Of a stretch of 50,964 nt of DNA, positions 39,883 through 49,246 are shown one piece after another. Where the stretch lies: NCBI RefSeq assembly GCF_005893125.1, contig NZ_VCJS01000084.1, positions 1 through 50,964 of the forward strand, written 5' to 3'. The stretch is from Nonomuraea basaltis (GTDB lineage: Bacteria; Actinomycetota; Actinomycetes; Streptosporangiales; Streptosporangiaceae). Made by a program: the position numbers and the translations under genes. The notes beneath the pieces were generated by a model that saw nothing but the letters and a program-made list of their open reading frames with translations, was not told the origin of the DNA and did not search any database. Within the stretch, counting starts at the first letter, position 1, and each line of letters starts with the position of its first letter.

Positions 39883-40877
39883 AGGCCCTCGGGGTCGCGG
39901 CGGGCGCGCTGATCGTGGTGTGCCTGCTGTCGCTCTCGCTCGGCGCCCGCCAGATCCCGCTCGACCAGGTGGCGGGAGCCCTGGCGGGCACGGTGACCGA
40001 CCGCGACATCCTGGACGTCATCTGGTCGGTACGCCTGCCGCGCACGCTGATCGGCGTGCTGACGGGCGCGGCGCTCGGCCTGTCGGGCGCCCTCATGCAG
40101 GCCCTCACCCGCAACCCGCTGGCCGACCCCGGTGTGCTGGGCGTCAGCGCGGGCGCGGCGTTCGCCGTGGTCCTGGCCATCGGGGTGTTCGGGGTCGGGG
40201 CGCCGGGCGGGTTCGTGTGGTTCGCCTTCGCCGGCGCCCTGGTCGCCAGCGTCGTCGTGTACGGGCTGGCCGGGCTGGGGCGCGACGGGATGACGCCGGT
40301 CAAACTGGCGCTGGCCGGGGTCGCGGTGACGTTCCTGCTGAGCTCGGTGACCAGCGCGTTCGTGCTCGTGGACCCGGAGTCGCTCAGCCGGTTCCGGTTC
40401 TGGTCGGCGGGATCGCTGTCCGGCACGGGCGGGAATGTGCTGCCGCAACTGCTGCCGTTCGTGCTGGTGGGGGCCGGGCTGGCGTTCGCGTGCGGGCCGG
40501 GGCTCAACAGCCTCGCGCTGGGCGACGACGTGGCCCGCGGGCTTGGGCGCCGGGTGGGGCTGGTCAGGCTGGAGGGGGCGGCGGCCGTCATGCTGCTGAC
40601 CGGGTCGGCCGTGGCGGCCATCGGGCCCGTGGTGTTCGTCGGGCTCGTGGTGCCGTACCTGGCGCGGGCCCTGGCCAGGCGCGACGGCTCGGAGGCCGAC
40701 CACCGGCTGCTGCTGCCGCTGGCGGCCATGCTCGGACCGTGCCTGCTGCTCACCGCCGACATCGCCGGCCGCGTCGTGGCACCGCCGATCGAGGTGCAGG
40801 CGGGGCTGCTGGTGGCCTTCATCGGCGGTCCGTTCTTCGTCGTCCTGGCCCGGCGCCGGCGATTGGCGGAGCTGTGA
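39879..40877 (+). CDS. FecCD-type iron-siderophore ABC permease 1
   Basis: This is a BtuC/FecCD-type membrane permease (332 residues, about ten helices). Blocks: RQIPLDQVAGALAGTVTDRD, VRLPRTLIGVLTGAALGLSG, then ALMQALTRNPLADPGVLGVS, and GPVVFVGLVVPYLARALAR. GTG 39879 overlaps the lipoprotein stop codon. It forms the translocation pore with the second permease encoded at 40960. The ATPase that must power it is not in the window. Confidence 0.93.
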   Translation: MKALGVAAGALIVVCLLSLSLGARQIPLDQVAGALAGTVTDRDILDVIWSVRLPRTLIGVLTGAALGLSGALMQALTRNPLADPGVLGVSAGAAFAVVLAIGVFGVGAPGGFVWFAFAGALVASVVVYGLAGLGRDGMTPVKLALAGVAVTFLLSSVTSAFVLVDPESLSRFRFWSAGSLSGTGGNVLPQLLPFVLVGAGLAFACGPGLNSLALGDDVARGLGRRVGLVRLEGAAAVMLLTGSAVAAIGPVVFVGLVVPYLARALARRDGSEADHRLLLPLAAMLGPCLLLTADIAGRVVAPPIEVQAGLLVAFIGGPFFVVLARRRRLAEL

Positions 40878-40959
40878 CGGCACGGGCCGTACTGCATCGG
40901 TGTTCGGGGGGATATGTGATGGAGCGGGCTGGAATACGCTGCTGGTCAGGGGAGCTGTG

Positions 40960-41988
40960 ATGAGCCAGGTCGTCACGTTCCGGCTGTCCGTACCGCCCAT
41001 CTCCGGCGTGCTGCGCCCCCGCCTCATCCTGGTGTGCCTGGCCGTGGCCGCGGCCGCCTTCCTGGCGTTCTGCCTGGGCATCGGGCTGGGGGAGGTCCCG
41101 CTCGGCCTCGGCGAGGTCGTCGGGTCGCTGCTGGGAACAGGAGACCAGGGCACCGCGTTCGTCGTACGCGAGCTGCGCCTGCCCAGGGCGTTGACCGGGC
41201 TGCTCGCGGGCATCGCGTTCGGCCTGTCGGGCGCGCTGTTCCAGACGATGACCCGCAACCCGCTCGCCAGCCCTGACATGATCGGCGTCACGCAGGGGGC
41301 GGGCGTCGCCGTGGTGGCCGGGATCGCCCTGGGCCTCGGCGTCGGACTCCAGGTGCTGGGCTTCGCCGGGGCCGTGTTCGCCGCGCTGATCACGTACCTG
41401 CTGGCCTGGAGACGCGGCGGCGCCACCGGCAACCGCATCGTCCTCGTGGGAATCGGCCTGTCGTGGATCTGCACGAGCGCCACCGAGTACCTCATGGTCA
41501 CCAGCGGCGATTTTCAGGCACAGCAGGCGCTCGGCTGGCTGTTCGGCAACCTGAACGGCCGCACCTGGGACCACGTGATGCCCCTGGCGATCGCGTTGGC
41601 CGTGCTGGCACCCGCCGCCCTCCTGCTGGCCCGCTGGAGCCAGGTGCTCCAACTCGGCGACGAGCTGGCGGTCGTCCTGGGCGCCCCGGTGCAGCTGGCG
41701 AGGCTGACACTCCTGATGACGGGTGTCGCCTTGGTGGCCTTCGGAACAGCAGCAGCGGGCCCCGTCGCCTTCGTGGCCCTTTCCGCCCCGCAAATCGCCC
41801 GCCGCCTGGCCGGCACCGCCTGGCCACCACCGCTGGCCTCGGGCCTCGCGGGCGCATTCATCGTGCTGGGCGCGGATTTGATCGCGAGGTTGCTGATCCC
41901 AGACGTGGAACTGCCGGTCGGCGTGGTTACCGGCGCCCTGGGAGCCCCGATCCTGCTGTGGCTCCTGGCCAGGACACGCCGCCGGTAG
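40960..41988 (+). CDS. FecCD-type iron-siderophore ABC permease 2
   Basis: This is the second FecCD-family permease subunit, 342 residues. Typical blocks: VRELRLPRALTGLLAGIAFG, then LFQTMTRNPLASPDMIGVTQ, and GPVAFVALSAPQIARRLAG. ATG 40960 has GGGGAG six bases upstream. The 82-bp gap to the previous permease has no terminator, so the three genes form one iron-regulated operon. No ATP-binding subunit gene follows (the next gene is LtrA), so the ATPase must be supplied from elsewhere in the genome. Confidence 0.93.
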   Translation: MSQVVTFRLSVPPISGVLRPRLILVCLAVAAAAFLAFCLGIGLGEVPLGLGEVVGSLLGTGDQGTAFVVRELRLPRALTGLLAGIAFGLSGALFQTMTRNPLASPDMIGVTQGAGVAVVAGIALGLGVGLQVLGFAGAVFAALITYLLAWRRGGATGNRIVLVGIGLSWICTSATEYLMVTSGDFQAQQALGWLFGNLNGRTWDHVMPLAIALAVLAPAALLLARWSQVLQLGDELAVVLGAPVQLARLTLLMTGVALVAFGTAAAGPVAFVALSAPQIARRLAGTAWPPPLASGLAGAFIVLGADLIARLLIPDVELPVGVVTGALGAPILLWLLARTRRR

Positions 41989-42117
41989 GTCGCCCGAGGT
42001 CTTCGCCCGGGGCACGTAGGGCTTCTGATGCGTATTCTCGGCGTCGCGTTGTCACAGATCGGGATGCTGCGCTGTCTTTCAGACGGACCGGACTCCCAGA
42101 GCGACAGGAGTGAGCCC

Positions 42118-43371
42118 TTGCCACCAGCCAGCACCACGATCCGGATCCGGGTCCGGATGAGCGCTCGCCCCATCGACGAGCCGCACCGCGCCGCGAGCCA
42201 GCTTGAGCTCCTGTTCGACCTCACCTTCGTGGTCGCGGTCGCGGCCGTCACCGCCCAACTCGCGCACAGCATCGCCGACGGTCACGGCCTGGCCCAGCTG
42301 GTGCCGTTCCTCCAGGTGTTCTTCGCGATCTGGTGGGCGTGGATGAACTTCACCTGGTTCGCCTCGTCCTACGACACCGACGACGTCGCCTACCGGCTGC
42401 TGACCATGGTGCAGATGGCCGGCGTGCTGGTCCTCGCCGCCGGTGTGCCCGCCGCGATCAGCGACTCCGATTACGGTGTTGTCACGCTGGGCTACCTCAT
42501 CATGAGGGTGGCGCTCGTCTCCCAATGGCTGCGGGCCGGTTTAGAAGACCCGGACAGCCGCCGCACCGCGCGGCGCTACGCCGCCGGCATCAGCCTCGTG
42601 CAGCTGGGATGGGTGCTTCGCTTCCTCCTCGTGGATACGGGCGCCCTGCCCTCGTCTTCCGCGCTGCCGCTCTTCGCCTGCCTGGTCGTCCTAGAACTCG
42701 CGGTGCCACGGTGGGCGGAACGGGCCAGGGCCACCAACTGGCACCCGCACCACATCGCCGAGCGCTACGGCCTGTTCACCATCATTCTGCTCGGTGAAAG
42801 TGTCCTCGCCGCGAGCAGGGGAGTCGAAGGAGCGCTCGAAGCAGGCGAGATCAGCGGTGGCTTCGTCGTCATCGCTTTCTCCGGCCTCGTCCTGCTGTTC
42901 GCTCTTTGGTGGCTCTACTTCCTCGTAGAGGCCGGCGAAGGTCTCAGCGACCGCCGTCATCGGTCTTACCTGTGGGGATACGGCCACTATGGCATCTTCG
43001 CGGCCCTGGCGGCCCTCGGCGCCGGGCTCGAAGTGGCGGTGGAGCAGAGCGGGCACGCCGTTGCGGCATCACCGCTGGCACTCGGCTACGCGGTCGCCAT
43101 CCCGGTCGGTGTGTATCTCGCTCTGCTGTGGGCGGTACACGCACTTGTCGTCGCAACGCCCGTCTTCTTTCCCGCTGTGGTTCTGGGCTGCGTCATCGTC
43201 ATCTTGGTGCTGCCGCTCGCGACGCCCTGGATCGGTGTGGCCGCCGTGGTCGCGGTGATCGCGGCCATCTGCGTCGTGCTGGTCGCCGTCACGATCTGGA
43301 CCGCAGTCGTTGGGGCCCGCGCTGGAGCGCGTCGTCATGGCCCGCAATCCTCCAGCTCCGGCGAGGCGTAA
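42118..43371 (+). CDS. Low temperature requirement protein A (LtrA family)
   Basis: This is an integral membrane protein of the LtrA family (417 residues, many helices), named for a Listeria protein needed for growth in the cold; its molecular function is unknown. Family blocks: ASQLELLFDLTFVVAVAAVT, QVFFAIWWAWMNFTWFASSY, HIAERYGLFTIILLGESVLA, and FALWWLYFLVEAGEGLSDRR. TTG 42118 is chosen because AGGAG lies seven bases upstream; an earlier in-frame ATG at 42028 has none. It is not part of the iron operon by spacing (129 bp) and has no obvious partner. Confidence 0.9.
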   Translation: MPPASTTIRIRVRMSARPIDEPHRAASQLELLFDLTFVVAVAAVTAQLAHSIADGHGLAQLVPFLQVFFAIWWAWMNFTWFASSYDTDDVAYRLLTMVQMAGVLVLAAGVPAAISDSDYGVVTLGYLIMRVALVSQWLRAGLEDPDSRRTARRYAAGISLVQLGWVLRFLLVDTGALPSSSALPLFACLVVLELAVPRWAERARATNWHPHHIAERYGLFTIILLGESVLAASRGVEGALEAGEISGGFVVIAFSGLVLLFALWWLYFLVEAGEGLSDRRHRSYLWGYGHYGIFAALAALGAGLEVAVEQSGHAVAASPLALGYAVAIPVGVYLALLWAVHALVVATPVFFPAVVLGCVIVILVLPLATPWIGVAAVVAVIAAICVVLVAVTIWTAVVGARAGARRHGPQSSSSGEA

Positions 43372-43404
43372 AGGAGATCTGGGACGGTCCACGCTGGTGC
43401 AGGG

Positions 43405-44346
43405 TCATCGGCCCTGCGTGGCTGGTGGCGGGTCAGGCCCGGTGGACACCGCGGTGAGCTTGGCCGGGTTCATCATCCACAGCACCTGGTCGATGCCCTG
43501 CTCCGAGGCGTTGACCGTGAGGACCGTGAACACCTGTCCGTCGCGGCTGAGCAGGGCTGAGGTCTGGCCGTTCGTGGTCGCCCAGGCCACGTCGACACCG
43601 GTCCAGAAGCGGTCCGCGAATGCCTTGACGTACTTGGCCACCCGCGACGCGCCCGCCACGGGGAAACGAGAGGCGCGCACGGCGCCGCCGCCGTCGGAGT
43701 AGCTGGTCACGTCCGCGGCGAAGAGCTCCTCCAGCGCGGTGAGGTCGCCGGAGCGGGCCGCGGTGACGAAGGCGGTCAGCAGCCTGCGTTGTTCGGCTCC
43801 GGTCACGGGCGTGCGGCGCTCGACGAGTACGCGCTTGCGGGCCCTGCTGACCAGCTGGCGTACGGCCGCCTCGTTGAGCTGGACGATGTCGGCGATCTGC
43901 CGGTAGGGGTAGTCGAATGCCTCCCGCAGCACGTACGCCGCGCGTTCGGTGGGCGAGAGCCGCTCCAGGAGCAGCAGCACCGCGAACTCCAGGGCCTCGC
44001 CGCGCTCGGCGCCGAGGTAGGGATCCCCGCCGGTGTCGACCGGTTCGGGCAGCCATGGGCCGAGGTAGGTCTCGCGGCGGACGCGGGCGGACTGGGCGGC
44101 GTTGATGGCCAGCCGCGTGGTCGTCGTCGCCAAGAACGCCGCCGGATTGTCCACCGTGGCGCGGTCATACGCCTGCCAGCGCAGCCAGACGTCCTGCACC
44201 AGATCCTCGGCTTCGGTGACACTGGCCAGCATCCGGTACGCGATCCCGAACAGGCGCGGCCGCACACCGTCGAACACCGCCACGGCCTGTTCGAGATCTT
44301 CCGGTCCGCCAGATTCGCTCGTCGGCACGGTATCCGCCACTGTCAT
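43405..44346 (-). CDS. ECF41/SigJ-type sigma factor with SnoaL-like C-terminal domain
   Basis: This is an ECF sigma factor of 313 residues. Region 2 (RPRLFGIAYRMLASVTEAED, then LVQDVWLRWQAYDRATVDNP) and region 4 (LLERLSPTERAAYVLREAFD, then YPYRQIADIVQLNEAAVRQL) are followed by a NTF2/SnoaL-like domain (about residues 190-300) that regulates the factor in place of an anti-sigma protein. The ECF41 signatures WLPEPV and DGGG are present, but the usual NPDKL motif is NPAKL. ATG 44346 has GGAGCAGGGGG upstream. The partner gene usual for this group (a carboxymuconolactone-decarboxylase-like or oxidoreductase gene) is not adjacent. It is convergent with LtrA. Confidence 0.93.
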   Translation of the reverse strand: MTVADTVPTSESGGPEDLEQAVAVFDGVRPRLFGIAYRMLASVTEAEDLVQDVWLRWQAYDRATVDNPAAFLATTTTRLAINAAQSARVRRETYLGPWLPEPVDTGGDPYLGAERGEALEFAVLLLLERLSPTERAAYVLREAFDYPYRQIADIVQLNEAAVRQLVSRARKRVLVERRTPVTGAEQRRLLTAFVTAARSGDLTALEELFAADVTSYSDGGGAVRASRFPVAGASRVAKYVKAFADRFWTGVDVAWATTNGQTSALLSRDGQVFTVLTVNASEQGIDQVLWMMNPAKLTAVSTGPDPPPATQGR

Positions 44347-44624
44347 CGCCCCCTGCTCCGGCGTCCCCCCTCGTCGGTAGTCCGAGCTTCGGGACCTTCC
44401 TGGACTGTTACCTGCCGCCTACCCCTTGAACAGCGGGGACAGGCCAGTAGCGGGGAACAGTCCAGGAAGATCTCCTCCGGCGCAGCGGCCGGCCAGACGT
44501 CTGCTCTCACAGACAGCGACGCGGTCACCCCATGCCGCGATTCCGGTGGCAGCCGCGGAAGGCCGCTGTGGAGCTTGCCGTGGCAGAGCCGGCCGTGCGG
44601 CCGGGCGGGGTGGTGGCAGGAGGA

Positions 44625-46046
44625 TCAGCCCTGGATGGACTTGGTCTCGAGATACTCTTCGAGGCCGTGGCGGCCGAACTCGCGGCCGTTGCCGGACTGC
44701 TTGTATCCGCCGAACGGTGCCAGGACGTTCCAGTCGGCGCCGTTGACGTCCACCTGGCCGGTGCGCAGCCGGCGGGCGATCGCCATCGCGCGGTCGTGGC
44801 TGCCGGACACGGCGCCGGTGAGTCCGTACATCGTGCTGTTGGCGATCTCCACGGCCTGGTCGTCGCCGCTGTAGGGGATGATGGTCAGGACCGGGCCGAA
44901 GATCTCCTCCTGCGCGATCACCGCGTCCGCCGCGACGTCGGCGAAGATCGTCGGCCGTACGTACGCGCCTCCGTCCAGCCCTGCGGGCTTTCCCCGGCCG
45001 CCGAAGACCAGCCGGGCACCGTCGGCGATGCCCCGCTCGATGTAGCCGTTGACCCGCTGCCGGTGCTGCTCGGAGGCCATCGGGCCGATGTGGGTGGCTT
45101 CGTCCGTCGGGTCACCGACGACGTAGGTGGCGGCGGCGGCCACGGCCAGCTCGACCGCCTCCTCCTGCCGCGACGCCGGCACCAGCATCCGCGACCACGC
45201 GCCGCAAACCTGACCGCCATTGGGAAAGGCCATGGCGACGCCACGAGCGACCGCCTCAGGGAAGCCGGCGTCGTCGAGGATGATGTTGGCCGACTTACCG
45301 CCAAGCTCCAGTGTGACCCGCTTGACGGTCTCCGAGGCCGCCGCGGAAACCTGCCGGCCCGCACGGGTGGAGCCGGTGAACGACACCATGTCGATGCCGG
45401 GATGCGCCGCGATGGCCGCACCGACGGCCGGGCCCGTGCCATGGACGATGTTGAACACCCCGGCGGGCAGCCCCGCCTCGGCCGCGACCTCGGCCAGGAT
45501 CGCCGCCGTCAGCGGCGCGATCTCCGACGGCTTGAACACCATGGTGTTGCCCGCCAGCAGGGCGGGCGCCAACTTCGAGACGATCTGCTGGAGCGGGAAG
45601 TTCCATGGCGTGATGGCGCCCACGACGCCGATCGGCTCACGCACCACCAGCGAATTGCCGATCCGCTCCGTCCAGTCGAAGGTGGGGGCGAGCGCGGCGA
45701 AGGACGCCGCCACCGCCACCGGGAACGCCGCCTGCGCGGTGCGGGACAGCGTGATGGGGGCGCCCATCTCGCGGGTGATCGTGGTGGCGATCTCCTCGGC
45801 CCGGCTGCGCAATCCGTCTGCGATGCGCCCGACGACCCGCCCGCGTTCGGCCGGGTCGGTGGCGGCCCAGCCGGGGAAGGCCGCGGTCGCCGCGGCGACG
45901 GCCTGGTCGACGTCTGCCGTGGTGCCGTCCGGCACCTGAGCTATGACTTCGCCGGTCGCCGGGTTCACCACGTCGATCATGAGAGTGGATCCGGCGGCGT
46001 TCTGGCCGCCGATCCAGTGGGCTGCTGTCTTCAGTGCTGTGCTCAT
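44625..46046 (-). CDS. NAD(P)-dependent aldehyde dehydrogenase
   Basis: This is an aldehyde dehydrogenase of 473 residues that oxidises an aldehyde to the acid. The catalytic cysteine is C281 (NGGQVCGAWSRML) and the general base E247 (VTLELGGKSANIILD). The cofactor region includes ITPWNFPLQQIVSKLAPALL and GNTMVFKPSEIAPLTAAIL, and the end is LAPFGGYKQSGNGREFGRHG. It is close to the length of soluble class 3-like bacterial enzymes. ATG 46046 (MSTALKTAAHWIGG) is preferred to upstream in-frame starts that run into the regulator gene. It is divergent from an XRE regulator 270 bp away, which may control it. Substrate is unknown. Confidence 0.93.
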   Translation of the reverse strand: MSTALKTAAHWIGGQNAAGSTLMIDVVNPATGEVIAQVPDGTTADVDQAVAAATAAFPGWAATDPAERGRVVGRIADGLRSRAEEIATTITREMGAPITLSRTAQAAFPVAVAASFAALAPTFDWTERIGNSLVVREPIGVVGAITPWNFPLQQIVSKLAPALLAGNTMVFKPSEIAPLTAAILAEVAAEAGLPAGVFNIVHGTGPAVGAAIAAHPGIDMVSFTGSTRAGRQVSAAASETVKRVTLELGGKSANIILDDAGFPEAVARGVAMAFPNGGQVCGAWSRMLVPASRQEEAVELAVAAAATYVVGDPTDEATHIGPMASEQHRQRVNGYIERGIADGARLVFGGRGKPAGLDGGAYVRPTIFADVAADAVIAQEEIFGPVLTIIPYSGDDQAVEIANSTMYGLTGAVSGSHDRAMAIARRLRTGQVDVNGADWNVLAPFGGYKQSGNGREFGRHGLEEYLETKSIQG

Positions 46047-46316
46047 GCAACGACCCTGACAGCAGGGCGAGGCCGGAGGAATGTTCTCCCAATCCGGGGA
46101 TCCGGCCTGGCTCGATCCCCGTCTCGCCGATCCAGGGACCGGCAGAACATGGATCCGGGCGGCCGGCGCCTCGATACTCGACACCCCGGGGGAAACATTT
46201 CCGGCCAGGAAGTGTTGCCGGGGCGAATGCGTAGGCGACCGTACATGCGGCCTCCCGCCGGCCGGCCGGGGTCGCGATTCGCCCACTCCGACAACGCGCA
46301 GAGGAGATCGACCATC

Positions 46317-47150
46317 GTGGACCGGGTCCGACTCGCCGAATTCCTGCGAAGCCGCCGGGAGGCGTTGCAGCCAGAAGACGTAGGGCTGCCCCGTGGCGGG
46401 CGGCGGCGTACGGGCGGGCTGCGGCGCGAAGAGGTGGCCGTGCTGTCCGACATGTCGGTCGACTACTACAGCAGGCTGGAGCAGCGACGCGGGCCGCACC
46501 CGTCAGAGCAGATGCTCGCCGCCCTCGCCGGCGGCCTGCGCCTGTCTCTCGAGGAACGCGATCATCTGCTCCGTCTCGCGGGTTACGCCACCCCCCAGCG
46601 GACCCTGCGTGCCGACCACGTCAACCCCGGCATGATGCGCGTCTTCGACGGCCTCGAGAACGCCGCCGCCCAGGTCGTGAACCACATCGGAGAAACGCTG
46701 AAGCAGACCCGGCTGTCGAAGGCGCTGATCGGCGATGAGACCTCCCGCACCGGGATGGCCCGCAGCGCGCACTACCGGTGGTTCACCGACCCCACTGCGC
46801 GATCCATCTATCCCGAGGACGACCACCCAACACATAGCAGGCTGATCGCAGCGAACCTGCACGAGATGTACACCCGCGACCGTGAGGACCCGCGCCTGGC
46901 AGCGGTCGTCGACGCCCTGCTCGCCGAGAGCGCCGAGTTCACCGCGCTGTGGCGCGAGCACCCGATCACCGGTCTGTACTGCCCGCCCAAACGCATCCAG
47001 CACCCGCAGCTCGGCCCGCTCGAACTGCACTGCCAGACGTTGATCGACCCCGACCAGTCCCAGATGCTCGTCGTCTACACCGCGCCATCGGGCAGCGATA
47101 GCCGCGACAAACTGCGCCTGCTGTCCGTCATCGGCGACCAGCGCGTCTAG
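46317..47150 (+). CDS. XRE-family regulator with MmyB-like ligand domain
   Basis: This 277-residue protein is a common actinobacterial type. The helix-turn-helix is at residues 5-75 (LAEFLRSRREALQPEDVGLP, then GGLRREEVAVLSDMSVDYYS, then LEQRRGPHPSEQMLAALAGG). A C-terminal MmyB-like domain (residues about 105-270, for example HYRWFTDPTARSIYPEDD and HPITGLYCPPKRIQHPQLG) probably binds a fatty-acid-like or other small ligand. GTG 46317 has GAGGAG ten bases upstream. These regulators usually control a divergent oxidoreductase gene, here the aldehyde dehydrogenase. Repression or activation cannot be told. Confidence 0.9.
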   Translation: MDRVRLAEFLRSRREALQPEDVGLPRGGRRRTGGLRREEVAVLSDMSVDYYSRLEQRRGPHPSEQMLAALAGGLRLSLEERDHLLRLAGYATPQRTLRADHVNPGMMRVFDGLENAAAQVVNHIGETLKQTRLSKALIGDETSRTGMARSAHYRWFTDPTARSIYPEDDHPTHSRLIAANLHEMYTRDREDPRLAAVVDALLAESAEFTALWREHPITGLYCPPKRIQHPQLGPLELHCQTLIDPDQSQMLVVYTAPSGSDSRDKLRLLSVIGDQRV

Positions 47151-47389
47151 CAGGTCGCGTCTGGCGTGCTCCTCCTCGTCCATCAGACGCCGCTCGCGCG
47201 GACCAGACCGGTTCGCCTGGCCGTCGATGGGGGTGACCTCCGTGGTGGCGAAGCGATCCAGGACCTCGTACGAGGGGCGGCCGGATCCGGCACGAGCGAC
47301 CGCGCGCAGCAACGAGGATGTCACAAATCACGCCGCTACCCGGTCTTGCTTCTGGAAGGGTTTTCGTCGATGCGGCCAAAGGGAGCACC

Positions 47390-49120
47390 ATGCATTCGCC
47401 AGAGCAACGGATCGCCACGTCGGTCCTGGTCATCGGCACGGGAGGAGCCGGGCTGCGGGCCGCGATCGAGCTCGCCGAGCGCGGGGTCGGCGTCCTCGCC
47501 GTGGGCAAACGGCCGAAGGCGGACGCGCACACCTCTCTCGCGGCGGGCGGCATCAACGCGGCGCTCGCCACGATGGACCCCGAGGACACCTGGCAACAGC
47601 ACGCGGCGGACACCCTCAAGGAGAGCTACCTCCTCGCCAACCCCCAGACGGTGCGCATCGTCACCGAAGGGGGCGCACGGGGCATCGAAGACCTCCAGCG
47701 CTACGGCATGCCGTTCGCCCGCGAACAGGACGGGCGGATCTCGCAGCGCTTCTTCGGCGCCCACACCTACCGGCGCACCGCCTACGCCGGGGACTACACC
47801 GGACTGGAGATCCAGCGCACCCTGATCAACCGCGCGGCACAGCTCGACGTCCCCGTCCTCGACACCGTGTACATCACGCGCCTTCTCGTCCGCGACAACG
47901 CGGTCTTCGGCGCGTACGGGTTCGACCTGACCGACGGCAGCCGCTACGTCATCCACGCCGACGCGGTGATCCTGGCCGCCGGCGGCCACACCCGGATCTG
48001 GCGGCGCACCTCCTCCCGGCGGGACGAGAACACCGGCGACTCCTTCCGCCTCGCGGTCCTCGCCGGCTGCCGCATCCGCGACCCCGAGCTGGTGCAGTTC
48101 CACCCCTCCGGTCTCATCGCACCCGAGAACGCGGCCGGCACCCTCGTCTCCGAAGCGGCTCGGGGCGAGGGCGGAATCCTGCGCAACCAGCTCGGCGAGC
48201 GGTTCATGTCGCGCTACGACCCGGAGCGGATGGAGTTGTCCACGCGCGACCGCGTCGCCCTGGCCGCGTACACCGAGATCAAAGAAGGCCGCGGGACCCC
48301 GGACGGCGGCGTCTGGCTGGACGTGTCACATCTGCCGCGCGAGACGATCATGACGCGGCTGCCTCGTGTCTACCAGACGCTCCTGGAACTGCAGATGCTC
48401 GACATCACCAAGCAGCCGATCGAGATCGCACCGACCGCGCACTACTCGATGGGCGGGGTCTGGGTACGACCCGAGGACCACGGCACGGGCGTCGACGGCC
48501 TGTACGCGATCGGGGAGGCGGCCAGCGGCCTGCACGGCGCCAACCGCCTCGGCGGCAACTCACTCATCGAACTCCTCGTCTTCGGCCGCATCGTCGGGCA
48601 GGCGGCGGCCGAGTATTCCGCGGGCCTGGAGGCCCAGCGCCGCTCGGCCGAGGCGCTCGACGCGGCACGGGCGGAGGTGGACCAACTCCTGGCCGCCGAC
48701 GGCCCCGAGAACGTGCGCGCACTGCAACGAGCCCTCCGCGACATCATGACCGAGCACGCCGGCGTGGTGCGCGACGAGAGCGGCCTGCTGAAAGGCCTCG
48801 CCGAACTTAAGGCGGTAGAAGCGCGCATCAACGATGTCGGCGTGCACCCGGACATCGCCGGCTTCCAGGACCTGGCCCACGCCTTCGACCTGAAGTCCGC
48901 AGCGCTCGCCGCCCGCGCGACGATCGAGACCGCACGTGAGCGTCGCGAGACCCGCGGCTGCCACAACCGCTCCGACTACCCCGATCTCGACCCCGCACTG
49001 CAGGTCAACCTCGTGTGGTCCGGTCCCGGATCGGTGGAGAGGGAGACCATCCCCCCGATTCCCGTCGAGATCGCGGCGCTCATGCGCGAGGTTTCCAGCG
49101 TCGGAAAGCTCGTCGAGTAG
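47390..49120 (+). CDS. FAD-dependent fumarate reductase/succinate dehydrogenase-type flavoprotein
   Basis: This is a flavoprotein of 576 residues in the family of SdhA, FrdA and L-aspartate oxidase (NadB). The FAD motif GxGxxG is in VLVIGTGGAGLRAAIELAE. Substrate blocks are HTSLAAGGINAALATM, RDPELVQFHPSGL (active-site His), TAHYSMGGVWV and GANRLGGNSLIELL, followed by the helical C-terminal domain. ATG 47390 has AAAGGGAG five bases upstream. No iron-sulfur or membrane-anchor subunit gene follows, so it may act as a soluble fumarate reductase or oxidase. NadB is less likely without nadA and nadC nearby. The next gene is a universal stress protein, hinting at a role under oxygen limitation. Confidence 0.88.
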   Translation: MHSPEQRIATSVLVIGTGGAGLRAAIELAERGVGVLAVGKRPKADAHTSLAAGGINAALATMDPEDTWQQHAADTLKESYLLANPQTVRIVTEGGARGIEDLQRYGMPFAREQDGRISQRFFGAHTYRRTAYAGDYTGLEIQRTLINRAAQLDVPVLDTVYITRLLVRDNAVFGAYGFDLTDGSRYVIHADAVILAAGGHTRIWRRTSSRRDENTGDSFRLAVLAGCRIRDPELVQFHPSGLIAPENAAGTLVSEAARGEGGILRNQLGERFMSRYDPERMELSTRDRVALAAYTEIKEGRGTPDGGVWLDVSHLPRETIMTRLPRVYQTLLELQMLDITKQPIEIAPTAHYSMGGVWVRPEDHGTGVDGLYAIGEAASGLHGANRLGGNSLIELLVFGRIVGQAAAEYSAGLEAQRRSAEALDAARAEVDQLLAADGPENVRALQRALRDIMTEHAGVVRDESGLLKGLAELKAVEARINDVGVHPDIAGFQDLAHAFDLKSAALAARATIETARERRETRGCHNRSDYPDLDPALQVNLVWSGPGSVERETIPPIPVEIAALMREVSSVGKLVE

Positions 49121-49246
49121 CGACCATCGGGCGATGCGGCCGAAGAAACATCCCGGCTGCCCGATTCCACACCGCGGCACACATCGTCGCCGCCCGCTAC
49201 ACCGCTGACGGCGCAATGGCGCCCTCCCCCTGAAAGGACGGCAACG

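Noticed and set aside
47139..47324. Minus-strand frame (SYEVLDRFATTEVTPID...) between the XRE gene and the flavoprotein
   Set aside because: The short stretch looks somewhat protein-like but continues antisense through the XRE gene and matches nothing I recognise; it could at most be a decayed fragment.
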